From JADLDB01 sp040752975 (lineage in GTDB: Bacteria > Myxococcota > Myxococcia > Myxococcales > Myxococcaceae): a stretch of DNA of 64,000 nt. The notes beneath the pieces are model-generated. The model was not told where the DNA came from. It saw only the letters and a list, made by a program, of their open reading frames with translations, and did not search any database. Shown in pieces: positions 16,760-25,230 of the stretch. The stretch spans positions 1 to 64,000 of the forward strand of contig JBFMHF010000003.1 of assembly GCA_040752975.1 (NCBI GenBank), in the 5' to 3' direction. Made by a program: the position numbers and the translations under genes. Numbering within the stretch: the first letter of the stretch is position 1; each line of letters starts with the position of its first letter.

Positions 16760-17833
16760 TCAATGAGGCACCTGCAGGCGCGTCAGCCACTGGCTCACCA
16801 TCGGCCACCAGAGCTCGCGCGTCGCCACCACGGTGCCCAGCAACACGCCCAGGAAGATGCCGAGCCCCCAGCGCGGCCCGCGCACCGTCGCCAGCTCGGC
16901 CGGTGACAGCTGCGAGAGCTGCGTCAGCTGGGTGTGGGACAGGCGGGCCAGCGCCTCGCTCTCGGTGAGGCGGTTGCGCTTGCGCAGGAAGTTCACCAGC
17001 ACCGCCGACGGCGAGGAGTCCAGCCCCGAGAGGAGCCGCTCGAAGGCGCGGCGCAGCGCCGTGGCGTCGGGGTAGCGCTCTTCGGCCTTCACCGCCATCG
17101 CCTTCTCGATGACCTCCCGCAGCTCCTTCGGCGCCTTCGGGGCGGCCTTCTTCAGGGCGTCGCGCTTGCCCGTCGTCACCTTGGCGAACACCTCGCCCGG
17201 GTTGCTGCCGGTGTACGGCCGCTTGCCGGACAGGGCTTCGTACAGCACCACGCCGAGGGAATAGATGTCGCTGCGCGCGTCCACCGGCGCCCCCGTCACC
17301 TGCTCGGGGGACATGTACGCCGGAGTACCCACCGCCATCCCCGTCCTGGTGAGGCGGTCCAGCTCTTCCGTCTGGACGATGCCGAAGTCCATCAGCTTGG
17401 CGTCGCCCCAGGTGGACAGCATGACGTTGCCGGGCTTCAGGTCGCGGTGCACCACGCGGTGGAAGTGCGCGTGCTCGAGCGCGCTGGCGAGCTGCAGCCC
17501 CAGCACGGCCACCGCCTCGGGCGGCAGGGGCGCTTCCTTGATGAGGTCGGCCAGGGTGGGGCCGTCCACCAGCTCCATCACCATGTACCAGCCGTCGTTC
17601 TTCTCGATGAGGTCGTACAGCGTGACGATGTGCTGGTGGCGGAAGCCGGCCAGCGCCATCGCCTCGCGCTTGAAGCGGGACAGGGCCTCGTTGGACTTCG
17701 CGCCGTCGGGGGTGAGCTCCTTGACGGCCACCTCCCGCTGCAGCGACTCGTGAATGGCCCGGTACACGGTGGCCATGCCGCCCTTGCCGAGGGCCCCCAG
17801 GATGCGGCAGTCACCCACTTTCCGAATCGCCAT
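16760..17833 (-). CDS. Ser/Thr protein kinase with C-terminal membrane anchor
   Basis: 357 residues. The kinase domain (about 7-265) has GKGGMATVYRA, lysine K38 in VAVKEL, HRDLKPGN with D131, DFG at 149-151 and GTPAYMSPEQ. All catalytic residues are present, so it should be active. A linker with HTQLTQLSQLSPAEL leads to one membrane helix (about 321-338) and a very short tail, so unlike its neighbour it has no sensory domain and may respond to a partner. Twelve bp separate it from the coiled-coil gene upstream, and the order AAA ATPase, coiled-coil, kinase, kinase suggests one transcript. Confidence 0.92.
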   Translation of the reverse strand: MAIRKVGDCRILGALGKGGMATVYRAIHESLQREVAVKELTPDGAKSNEALSRFKREAMALAGFRHQHIVTLYDLIEKNDGWYMVMELVDGPTLADLIKEAPLPPEAVAVLGLQLASALEHAHFHRVVHRDLKPGNVMLSTWGDAKLMDFGIVQTEELDRLTRTGMAVGTPAYMSPEQVTGAPVDARSDIYSLGVVLYEALSGKRPYTGSNPGEVFAKVTTGKRDALKKAAPKAPKELREVIEKAMAVKAEERYPDATALRRAFERLLSGLDSSPSAVLVNFLRKRNRLTESEALARLSHTQLTQLSQLSPAELATVRGPRWGLGIFLGVLLGTVVATRELWWPMVSQWLTRLQVPH

Positions 17834-17844
17834 CCCCGTGCCCT

Positions 17845-19269
17845 TCAGTTCCGAATCCCCAGCCGTTGCTTGAGCTGCTCCAGCTCACCGCGGGCCTCGT
17901 CGCGCTGCTCGAGGATGACGATCATCTCCTTGTGGAGCTGCTCGTACTGCCTGTCGGCGTGGCCCCACTCGCTGGTGGCGTGGGCCAGTTGCTGCTCCAG
18001 CGTCTGCGCGCGCACCGCCAGCTCGGCCGAGGCCTGCTGGTACGACTGCGCCTGCGCCTCGAGCGCCTGCTGGTGCTCCTTGCGGGCCGCTTCCGCCTGC
18101 GCCTCCAGCGTGGCCACGCGGGCCGTCATCTTCTCCAGTTGCCCTTCCAGCTCCCGGGTGCGCTGCCGGGCCTCGAGCAGCCGCTGGGCCGTCAGCTGGT
18201 GCTTCTCCTTCTCCTTCGCCACCTGGGACTCCTGCTCCACCCGCCTCGCCACCTCGGCGTCCATGGCCTCGCGCGCGGACTTCTCCAGCGCCTCGCGCAG
18301 CTTCGCTTCTTCGGCGCGCACCTCGTCGGCGGCGCGCTTCAGCTTGTCCACCTGGGCGCGGGCGTCGTCGCGGGCCCGCTCGGCGTGGGAGAGCTCGACG
18401 TTGAGCTCGTCGCGGCGGGCCTTCACCGCCGCCAACTCCGTCTCCAGCTGCGCGGCGCGGGCGGTGGCCTCGATGAGGCGCTGCTGCTCGGTGGTGGCGC
18501 CTTTCTCGAGCGTCTTCAGCTGGCCTTCCAGCGCCTGCACCCGCGCCTGGGCGGCGGTGAGCTGCGCGTCGAGGTCGGCGTTCTGTGACACCAGCTCCTC
18601 GGACTGCTTGCGGGTGGCTTCGGTGTCGGCGAGCGCCCCTTCCAGCTCGCTGACCCGCGCCTCCCAGGCCTGCAGCCGCGTGACGAGGTCGGCGCCGCGG
18701 GCCTGTTCCACCACCAGTTGCTCGCGCGCGGTGGCCAGCTCGTGCTCGCGCTCCGACAGGCGCCGACCCAGCTCCGTCTGGCGGCCGGTCTCGTCGGTGA
18801 GCTGCTGCAGCTCGTCGCGCGCCTGCGTGAGGAGTCCTTCGAGCTCTTTCACCCGGTCCCGTTGGGCGCGGCGGTCGTCTTCCAGCGACTGAATCTCTTC
18901 CTGAAGCCCGCGGACGCGCTTCTCGAGCAGCTCGGCGTCGCCGGAGATGTTGGTGCGGTCCTCCTTCGCCAGCGGCGACTTCATCATCGGCGACGTCTTG
19001 AGCGGGACGCCGCGGTTGGTGGCCTCGGACGCGCCGGCGTTGATGGGCGGCAGCGTGGTGTTGCCCGACTCGTCCAGCTTCAGCTTGAGCTCGATGACGC
19101 GGGCGCGCTCGCTGGCCAGCTCGGCGCGGGCGCGGACCAACTCGGCCTCGAGGCTGCGGGCGCGAGCCTCGGCGGCGGACGTCTGGGCCTGGGAGGCCTT
19201 GAGCTCCTCCGCGGCTCGCTGGAGGAGCTTCAGCAGTTGCTGTGCGTCCGGGAGCGGCGAGCCGGCCAT
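17845..19269 (-). CDS. long coiled-coil protein
   Basis: 474 residues, nearly all predicted coiled coil: heptad-rich, Glu/Gln/Ala/Arg/Leu dominated, with only short breaks, chiefly a Pro/Thr/Asn segment at about 70-108 (TTLPPINAGA and KTSPMMKSPLAKED). No signal peptide or enzyme motif. Proteins like this act as scaffolds or spacers. The segment around TSPMMKSP has Ser/Thr-Pro sites that the adjacent kinases could phosphorylate, which is inference. Gene order places it between an AAA+ ATPase and two kinases. Confidence 0.85.
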   Translation of the reverse strand: MAGSPLPDAQQLLKLLQRAAEELKASQAQTSAAEARARSLEAELVRARAELASERARVIELKLKLDESGNTTLPPINAGASEATNRGVPLKTSPMMKSPLAKEDRTNISGDAELLEKRVRGLQEEIQSLEDDRRAQRDRVKELEGLLTQARDELQQLTDETGRQTELGRRLSEREHELATAREQLVVEQARGADLVTRLQAWEARVSELEGALADTEATRKQSEELVSQNADLDAQLTAAQARVQALEGQLKTLEKGATTEQQRLIEATARAAQLETELAAVKARRDELNVELSHAERARDDARAQVDKLKRAADEVRAEEAKLREALEKSAREAMDAEVARRVEQESQVAKEKEKHQLTAQRLLEARQRTRELEGQLEKMTARVATLEAQAEAARKEHQQALEAQAQSYQQASAELAVRAQTLEQQLAHATSEWGHADRQYEQLHKEMIVILEQRDEARGELEQLKQRLGIRN

Positions 19270-19327
19270 TCGGAGGCGGATCTACTCACGAATCGACGTT
19301 GCGCGCAGCGTCAGAGACTGGCGGCCG

Positions 19328-20902
19328 TCACTTCCTGGTGAAGCGCACGAAGTAATTCCTGGCGGCGGCGTCCAGGAGCTCGCCGGTCAGCTGCGGCGGC
19401 TCCCCCCGGTAGTGGGCGATGTCGATGACCTGCCCCAGCAAATCGCGCGGCTGGCAGGCGGCGAACTGCCGGTTGTACGGCTTGTAGTGGGCCTCGATGA
19501 GCCAGGCGATGACCTCGGCGTCGTAGGCCACGTTCATCTTCCGGCACACGGACTCCCAGATGGCGTGGAACTGGGCTTCGTCGGGCGGCGCGACGGCCAG
19601 CTTGTAGCGGACACGGCGCAGGAAGGCGTCGTCGACGAGGTCGGCGGGGTCCAGGTTGGTGGAGAAGGCCACGAAGACGTCGAAGGGGACCTGCAGCTTC
19701 TTGCCCGTGTGCAGGGTGAGGTAGTCGACGTCGTTCTCCAGGGGGACGATCCACCGGTTGAGGAGGTCCTTGGGCTCGACCTTCTGCCGCCCGAAGTCGT
19801 CGATGAGCAGCATGCCGTTCATCGCCTTCAGCTGGAACGGCGCCTCGTAGAACTTCACGTCGGGCGAGTAGATGAGGTCGAGCGTCTCCAGCGTCAGCTC
19901 GCCGCCCACCACCACCAGGGGGCGCTTCACCCGCACCCACCGTTGATCCTGCGCCGGGGCGTTGGGATCTTCCGGCACCGCCTCGTGCAGCGTGTGGTCG
20001 TAGACGCGGATGATGAAGTCGTCGACGAGCAGCGCGTGCGGCACCCAGATGTCGCCCTCGTAGCAGCGCACCAGCGACTGGCAGAGCGCCGTCTTCCCGT
20101 TGCCGGGCGGTCCGTAGAAGAACATCGAGCGCCCCGAGTTCATCGCGGGCCCGAGGCTGTCGAAGACGTGGTCCTTCACCACCAGGTCTCCGAAGTTCTG
20201 CTGCAGCTTCGCCTTGGTGATGCGCATGCCGCGCACCGTCTGGGCGGCCACGGCCTCGAAGTAGTCCTCCATGCGCACCGGCGCGGGGCCGTTGTAGCGG
20301 TTGCGGTCGAGGATCTGCCGCAGGACGTCGGTGGCGAAGGTGGTGAGGGTGTAGATCATCGTCGACTTACCCACGCCCAGGCCGGCGCCGCCCTTCAGGT
20401 CGATGAACTTCTGCTTGCGCAGGGCTTCGATCAGCTCGTCGACGATGAGCTGGGGCAGCTTGATGCGTTGGGCGATGTCCGCGCCGCGCAGCTCCCCGGC
20501 GAAGAAGAGGGCCTTCAAGACCAGCTCCTCGCCCATCGTCTGTGAGAGGCCCGTCTCCGCCAGCGAGCGCGGCTGGGGAGGGAAGAAGCGGGGCTGGGCC
20601 TGGCGCTGGAGGGCCGGCCGGGCGCCGGTCTTTCCGCTGGCCGACGGCGCGCGCGGGGGCGGTGGCGGCGGAAGCTGCGCGCCGGGGGGAGGCGGGGCGG
20701 GCGGAGTGGGATCCGGGTGCGCGGGCGGCTGCGGCATGGGCGTGCGGCCGGGCGCGCCTCCGAAGCCGGACGAGTGCTGCCCGGTGCCGCGGCGGGTGGG
20801 GATGGCGGTGGTGACGGGGCGTGGACCGGAGGCGCGCGGGCGCTCGGGCACGTCGTCGCTTTCGTTGGGAGGTCCGCCCACGAACGTGGACTCCTTCGGC
20901 AT
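19328..20902 (-). CDS. AAA+ family ATPase with Pro-rich N-terminus
   Basis: 524 residues. The first 115 residues are disordered and Pro-rich, including an all-proline run. The ATPase part has Walker A GPPGNGKTALC (264-274) and Walker B LLIDDFG (about 366-371), with an arginine-rich RRVRYKL segment downstream. A winged-helix-like segment may lie at 115-170. Similar genes occur as uncharacterised ATPases in myxobacteria. The role could be in remodelling a complex scaffolded by the coiled-coil protein encoded 58 bp downstream and controlled by the kinases. This is a guess from gene order. Confidence 0.85.
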   Translation of the reverse strand: MPKESTFVGGPPNESDDVPERPRASGPRPVTTAIPTRRGTGQHSSGFGGAPGRTPMPQPPAHPDPTPPAPPPPGAQLPPPPPPRAPSASGKTGARPALQRQAQPRFFPPQPRSLAETGLSQTMGEELVLKALFFAGELRGADIAQRIKLPQLIVDELIEALRKQKFIDLKGGAGLGVGKSTMIYTLTTFATDVLRQILDRNRYNGPAPVRMEDYFEAVAAQTVRGMRITKAKLQQNFGDLVVKDHVFDSLGPAMNSGRSMFFYGPPGNGKTALCQSLVRCYEGDIWVPHALLVDDFIIRVYDHTLHEAVPEDPNAPAQDQRWVRVKRPLVVVGGELTLETLDLIYSPDVKFYEAPFQLKAMNGMLLIDDFGRQKVEPKDLLNRWIVPLENDVDYLTLHTGKKLQVPFDVFVAFSTNLDPADLVDDAFLRRVRYKLAVAPPDEAQFHAIWESVCRKMNVAYDAEVIAWLIEAHYKPYNRQFAACQPRDLLGQVIDIAHYRGEPPQLTGELLDAAARNYFVRFTRK

Positions 20903-20945
20903 GGAGGAAGCCTACCCCTAAACGGCAGAGGGCGGGCCCTCGCTG

Positions 20946-21496
20946 TCAGGGATCCAGCGCGATGTTGCCGTACAGCTCGTCGACGGAGAAGCTGACCTGG
21001 AGGTTGTCGAGGGCCACGACCTCCCCGGCGCACACGTCCCGTGGCTTCCAGCCGCCCTTCCGTTCCACCACGGTGACCCGCTTCTCGCGGTGGCTGACGA
21101 TGAGCACCACTTCGAGCGAGGGGAGCCGTCGGTGGTGCTCGAGCTTCTCCCCGCGGTCGTAGTCCTCCGTCGAGCGGCTGGTGACCTCTACCAGCAGGAC
21201 CGGGTTGACGAGCGCGTGGGCGTCGATGCGCGACGTCATCCGCTCGCCACAGACCACGGACACGTCGGGGAAGCCGGCGAAGTCGGTGGACTCCACCCGC
21301 ACCCTGGCGTCGCTGCTGAAGACACTGCAGCGGACCGGAAGCCTGGAGCGAAGGAGCGTGCTGGCAGCTACGCTCAGCTCGCGTGCGCCAGCGTTCCGCC
21401 CGCCAACGCGTAGATGACGCCGGCCCAGTACTCGAGCTTGATCTCACTGTCCTCCAGCGCACGGAGGAAGTCCTCGTAGGGCCGTGCGAGCATCAT
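20946..21496 (-). pseudogene. frameshifted Uma2-family (DUF820) gene
   Basis: Uma2 proteins have a PD-(D/E)XK-like nuclease fold and are often multicopy in myxobacteria and cyanobacteria. The minus frame from 21496 gives MMLARPYEDFLRALEDSEIK and then EYWAGVIYALAGGTLAHAS before a TGA at 21374-21376. The expected continuation, ELSVAASTLLRSRLPVRCSVF and FPDVSVVCGE...NPVLLVEV, is in the neighbouring frame from about 21380 to the stop at 20946. A one-base loss near 21380 therefore splits an otherwise complete gene of about 183 residues. The downstream part alone (20946-21302, GTG start) would lack the N-terminal strand. A sequencing error is the alternative. Confidence 0.75.
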
Positions 21497-21585
21497 GTGT
21501 CAGGAGGATAGCAGGGGGGGAACCTCGCGCGCCCACGGGCTGTCCAACTACACTCGAGCACCTGCCCTCTCCGAGAGACGCGCCC

Positions 21586-22098
21586 ATGGCCCTCGACATC
21601 CGCGTGGTGAGCCCCTGCAGCGAGAAGTGGGAGTCGATGTCGGGCGACGAGCGGAAGCGCTTTTGCGCGAAGTGCCAGCTGCACGTGCACGACATCGCCA
21701 GCCTCACCGAGCGCGAGGTGCTGGCCCTCTTCGAGAAGGAAACGGGCCGCGTCTGCGGGCGGCTCTACCGGCGGGCTGATGGGCGGGTGATGACGGCCGA
21801 CTGCCCGGTGGGCCTCGCGCGGGCTCGGCGCAGGCTGGCCCTGGTGCTGACGGCGGCCACCGCGATGGTGCTGACGGCCATCGGCCTCAAGCCCCCGTCC
21901 GGTCCCGCCTGTGCCACCGACGAAGACTCGTTGACGCTCAAGGACCGCGTGGTGACCCGCTACACCGAGACGAAGGAGTGGCTGCGCCGCACCGAGACTT
22001 TCGGGGGAATCATCAACAAGCTCGACCCCCAACCGCCGGTGCACGTCCACGTCCTCGGGAAGATGGTGGCCATTCCTCCCAAGGCGCCACCGCCCTGA
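21586..22098 (+). CDS. Cys-motif membrane protein of unknown function
   Basis: 170 residues. The N-terminal domain has the spaced cysteines VSPCSEKW, RFCAKCQLHVHDI, RVCGRL and ADCPVG, a pattern found in small bacterial domains where the Cys probably bind metal. It is followed by one membrane helix (about 86-106, LALVLTAATAMVLTAIG) and a short outer tail. I recognise the domain style but cannot name a function. ATG at 21586 is chosen because earlier in-frame codons give no plausible protein. The gene converges on the EcsC gene 30 bp away. Confidence 0.75.
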   Translation: MALDIRVVSPCSEKWESMSGDERKRFCAKCQLHVHDIASLTEREVLALFEKETGRVCGRLYRRADGRVMTADCPVGLARARRRLALVLTAATAMVLTAIGLKPPSGPACATDEDSLTLKDRVVTRYTETKEWLRRTETFGGIINKLDPQPPVHVHVLGKMVAIPPKAPPP

Positions 22099-22128
22099 AA
22101 GTGGTGGGGCGGGGGAGGCCCGGGGCAA

Positions 22129-22749
22129 TCAACCGCCCGACGCCTTCTTCTGCTTCTCGTGCGCGTGCACCCAGCCGTCGTAGTGGCGCACCGCCGCGTC
22201 GCCCACCTGCTGGATGTGCTGGTTGTTCAGGTACGCGCTGATGGGCGCGGCCACCAGCGGCATGGCCCGGGACAGGGTGGTGAGGCCACCGCGGGAGAGG
22301 ATGAGGGCGGCGAGGCTGCCCAGCACGCGGGGACTGGAGCGCTGCACCGGGCCGATGCCGTTGGAGTAGCCGAAGAGGTCGAGCAATTCCTGCCGCTCGC
22401 GCTCGGACTTGAGGCTGACCTTGAAGACGGTGGCCACCTCGGTGAGGAGCGAGAGCTGCAGGTACACCATGCCCACCAGGTCGACGGGCACGGTGACGGC
22501 GCCGAAGACGCCGGTGACGCCGCCCACCATCGAGGCGAGCTGCTTCTTCTGGTCGATGCACCGCTGCGCCAGCTCCCGCGGGCCGGCGGACGGGAAGCGC
22601 TGGGTCAGCTCGTCCACCCGGGCGCGCGCGCGCACGGCCTCCTTCTCCACCAGGTCGGAGAGGCGCTCGTTGGTCATCCGGCGCAGGTTCTTCGGCGACA
22701 GCCGCCGCGCCGCCTTGAGCTGCTCCTTGAGTGGGTCGAAGAAGCCCAT
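22129..22749 (-). CDS. EcsC family protein
   Basis: 206 residues. Matches the EcsC-like pattern: a basic amphipathic N-terminus, then a GVTGVFGAVTVPVDLVGMVY hydrophobic stretch (about residues 78-98) and a second weakly hydrophobic stretch (LAALILSRGGLTT, MPLVAAPISAYL) that may associate with the membrane. EcsC was first described next to the Bacillus EcsAB ABC transporter but no such transporter lies here. The in-frame extension upstream of 22749 is antisense to other sequence, so MGFFDPLKEQLKAAR is taken as the start. Function unknown. Confidence 0.82.
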   Translation of the reverse strand: MGFFDPLKEQLKAARRLSPKNLRRMTNERLSDLVEKEAVRARARVDELTQRFPSAGPRELAQRCIDQKKQLASMVGGVTGVFGAVTVPVDLVGMVYLQLSLLTEVATVFKVSLKSERERQELLDLFGYSNGIGPVQRSSPRVLGSLAALILSRGGLTTLSRAMPLVAAPISAYLNNQHIQQVGDAAVRHYDGWVHAHEKQKKASGG

Positions 22750-22753
22750 GGCG

Positions 22754-23203
22754 TCAGTATCCGGCGTCGGCGAGGTACAAATCCACCAGCGCGCCTTCCT
22801 GGAACCAGAACTGGCTCTGCTCCTTGCGGAACCACTTCGAGTCGGGCCTGGCCTCGCGCACCTCGATGAGGATGCGGTTGGTGGCCACGTCCACCACCGC
22901 GCCGCGGGACAGGCAGGCCCGGGTGGGCGCTTCGCCGAAGCCGCCCTCGAGGCACACCTGGTCTCCGGGGGACAGGCGCCGCACGTAGTTCTCCCCGAGG
23001 AAGCGCGCCTCTTCGCAGGCCGCGGCCGGGCCCCCGCCCTTCTTGAACTTCGCGCAGCGGTCCACCGCGGGCGCCGGGTACTCGGGCACATTCTCCATGA
23101 AGCCCGACGCGCCACGCACGCGGGTGCTGCGCTCCTCGGTGACGCAGGCAGAGACGACCATGCCCCCCACCAACACCACCACCAGCCGTTTCAGTTCCGT
23201 CAC
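22754..23203 (-). CDS. small lipoprotein
   Basis: 149 residues with a GTG start at 23203, right after GGAGGGGGA. The leader reaches lipobox VSAC with Cys20. The mature part carries a Cys pair (RCAKFKKGGG, AACEEARF) and a second segment GDQVCLEGGFGE...CLSRGAVVDV that resembles an SH3-like or OB-like barrel. No family is recognised. The start overlaps the stop of the upstream PilZ gene by four bases (GTGA), so the two are translationally coupled. Confidence 0.78.
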   Translation of the reverse strand: MTELKRLVVVLVGGMVVSACVTEERSTRVRGASGFMENVPEYPAPAVDRCAKFKKGGGPAAACEEARFLGENYVRRLSPGDQVCLEGGFGEAPTRACLSRGAVVDVATNRILIEVREARPDSKWFRKEQSQFWFQEGALVDLYLADAGY

Positions 23204-23535
23204 TCCCCCTCCAGCATCTGCCGGGCAAACTCGTCGAGGCGTCGCGCGTCGGGCGCGGAGAGGTCGAGGAAACGAATGCCCATGCCGTAGCCCTTCTTGT
23301 CCGGCACGTTGACCACCTCGCCGCGGCAACGAATCGGCTTCTCCTCGCCCGGCAGGGTGAAGGACAGCTCCACCTTCTCACCCACCGGGTGAGGGATGGC
23401 GCGGTCGAAGTAGACGCCCCCCGACGAGATGTCGCGCGTGGAGTGCAGCGAGAAGCCGCGCTCGTCCCTCACCTCGACGGGGATGACGACGGAGGCGCGG
23501 GTGGCCCGGCGGCGCTCCAGCGACGAGTCACTCAT
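23200..23535 (-). CDS. PilZ domain protein (single domain)
   Basis: 111 residues forming one PilZ beta barrel. PilZ domains bind c-di-GMP through an RxxxR motif and a D/NxSxxG motif. Here RRRATR begins the domain and RDISSGGVYF supplies the second motif, so both binding elements appear present. It resembles the small PilZ proteins common in myxobacteria. The start at 23535 (MSDSSLERRRATR) is preferred to an upstream ATG because that extension is low quality. It is coupled to the following lipoprotein gene and lies next to another PilZ gene. Confidence 0.88.
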   Translation of the reverse strand: MSDSSLERRRATRASVVIPVEVRDERGFSLHSTRDISSGGVYFDRAIPHPVGEKVELSFTLPGEEKPIRCRGEVVNVPDKKGYGMGIRFLDLSAPDARRLDEFARQMLEGE

Positions 23536-23578
23536 GGCCGGGACAATGTACGAAAAAAACGCCGCGTCGGCGCGCACC

Positions 23579-24046
23579 TCACGACACCAGCCGGTGGATG
23601 CGCTTGACCGCCTCGATGTCGGGCTTGACGAAGCGCATCCGCACGCCGCCCTCCGCGTCGAAGGGGCCCAGCACCTCGGCCTTGAGGTTGAGGGGCGCGT
23701 CGAGGTCGTCAGGGAGGAAGAGGCGCAGGCTCACCACCCGGCCCTTCGCCGGCGTCTGGCCGCTGCGAATGGACAGCCCGAAGGTGGACAAGTCGTACGT
23801 CTGCGCCATCACGCGGGTGCCGGCGTCCTCCGTCTCCAGCGTGATGCCCACGGCGACGCGCGGCGAGGCGCGGCGTTCCCGGAAGGTGCGGCGCTCCTTC
23901 TCTCCGCGCTGGATGCGCTCGAAGAGCTGCGAGGTGGACTCCCCCGAGCTGCCCCGGCGATCCGCCACCTGGGGCAGGCGCGGCGTGATGAGGGGCAGGA
24001 GCGCGCTGTTGACGGACTGGGTGCGGCTGCGCTTCGACGACGACAT
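23579..24046 (-). CDS. PilZ domain protein with N-terminal extension
   Basis: 155 residues. About 55 charged, disordered-looking residues precede a PilZ barrel. ERRASPRVAVGI gives an RxxxR-like element (RRASPR) and YDLSTFGLSI is the DxSxxG position with F in place of one small residue, so binding of c-di-GMP may be weak. It lies 43 bp upstream of the single-domain PilZ gene on the same strand, making a tandem PilZ pair. Confidence 0.83.
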   Translation of the reverse strand: MSSSKRSRTQSVNSALLPLITPRLPQVADRRGSSGESTSQLFERIQRGEKERRTFRERRASPRVAVGITLETEDAGTRVMAQTYDLSTFGLSIRSGQTPAKGRVVSLRLFLPDDLDAPLNLKAEVLGPFDAEGGVRMRFVKPDIEAVKRIHRLVS

Positions 24047-24094
24047 CGTGGCCCAGGAGAATAGACGGCCGCCGCGGCCCCGTCGAACGGGCTG

Positions 24095-24592
24095 TCACGC
24101 CACGCTGACGAGAGTGGCGGACGCGACGCCGCGCGGGCGCACCACCTCCACCGTGTCGCCCTGGCGTTGCCCCAGCAGTGTGCGCGCCAGCGGTGAGTCC
24201 ACGGAGATGCGTCCTTCCCTCGAGTCGGCCTCGTCGGGGCCCACCAGGCAGAGCGCCTGGGTGCGGCCGTCGTCCCACGCCAGCGTCACCCGGCTGCCGA
24301 AGCGCACCTCCCCGTCGGCTGGCGGCGCCTCCACCACGCGCACGCTGGACAGCGTGGCGGCGACGAGGGCGAGGCGGTGCTCGAGGGCGCTTCGCTGGGC
24401 CTCGCGCTCCGCATCGTCGGAGAGGGCCTGCACGCGGGCGCGCTCGATGGTGGACAGGCGCTGGAGCTGCTCGGTGAGGGCCTTGTGGCCCTCGGGGGTG
24501 ATGGGGCGCTCCTGGCCGCGGGGCGCGACGGACGGCGGCCGCCCGAGGACGCCCGGGTCCTTCGTCTCCTCGTCGGTGAAGGCCTTGGACAT
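24095..24592 (-). CDS. GreA/GreB-family elongation factor
   Basis: 165 residues. The C-terminal FKBP-like domain is clear: VRFGSRVTLAW, LVGPDEADSREGRISVDSPL and ARTLLGQRQGDTVEV match the Gre family. The N-terminal part contains a coiled-coil stretch with the acidic pair near LSDDAEREAQ, where GreA has the D/E residues that stimulate transcript cleavage by RNA polymerase. A 30-residue leader is atypical, so it may be a Gre paralogue (Rnk- or GreB-like) rather than the housekeeping GreA. The start at 24592 is 40 bp from the divergent thioesterase start. Confidence 0.85.
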   Translation of the reverse strand: MSKAFTDEETKDPGVLGRPPSVAPRGQERPITPEGHKALTEQLQRLSTIERARVQALSDDAEREAQRSALEHRLALVAATLSSVRVVEAPPADGEVRFGSRVTLAWDDGRTQALCLVGPDEADSREGRISVDSPLARTLLGQRQGDTVEVVRPRGVASATLVSVA

Positions 24593-24632
24593 GGCGTTCC
24601 CTTCTCTGCCGTTTTCCTCTACGTGGCGCCAC

Positions 24633-25142
24633 ATGTCTCGCTGGGACGACGTCACCGCGCATGTCGAGCACCGCGTCACCTTCTCGGAGACGGACGCGCT
24701 GGGCTGGGCCCACCACCGCAGCATCGTGGTGTGGTTCGAGCAGGCGCGGGAGGCCTTCTTCCGGCGCTTCGGGGTGCCCGCGCTGGAGCTGTACCAGAAG
24801 GGGTGGCTCCTGGCGGTGCGGCAGCTCAACGTGCGCTACGACAGCTTCCTCGGGTACGAGGACCAGCTCTCCATTCGCGTCGCGCTGACGAAGCTGGGCC
24901 GCGTGGCCTGCGACTTCCATTACCGCGTCGACAACCTCACCTCGGGCAAGCTGGCGGTGCGCGGCCACACCAACCTCGTCGCGGTGGAGGACAAGGGGAA
25001 GGGCACGCCGCCGGCGCTGTCGCGCATTCGCTTCGACCGCAAGCCCTTCGAGGCCCTGCTGGTGAGCGCCGACGAGCTGTACGGCGCGCCGCAGGGCGCC
25101 TGGAAACCGCCGCGCTGGGAGCCTGACGCACCCGAACTCTAG
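24633..25142 (+). CDS. acyl-CoA thioesterase (4HBT/YbgC-like hot-dog)
   Basis: 169 residues of the single hot-dog domain type. The N-terminal strand HRVTFSETDALGWAHHRSIV contains the D-x-x-x-x-H region of 4-hydroxybenzoyl-CoA thioesterase relatives, where Asp attacks the thioester. The central helix is VVWFEQAREAFFRRFG. It hydrolyses acyl-CoAs; the chain length cannot be predicted. It is divergent from the Gre-like gene. No PKS or lipid gene is directly next to it. Confidence 0.85.
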   Translation: MSRWDDVTAHVEHRVTFSETDALGWAHHRSIVVWFEQAREAFFRRFGVPALELYQKGWLLAVRQLNVRYDSFLGYEDQLSIRVALTKLGRVACDFHYRVDNLTSGKLAVRGHTNLVAVEDKGKGTPPALSRIRFDRKPFEALLVSADELYGAPQGAWKPPRWEPDAPEL

Positions 25143-25230
25143 CCCTCAGAATTCCGAGGCGCGGTGGTGCCCAAAGGTGCGAGACGAGGCGGGGGCGCGC
25201 GGCACAGCGTGTGCTCGAAGAGGCAGCCTC

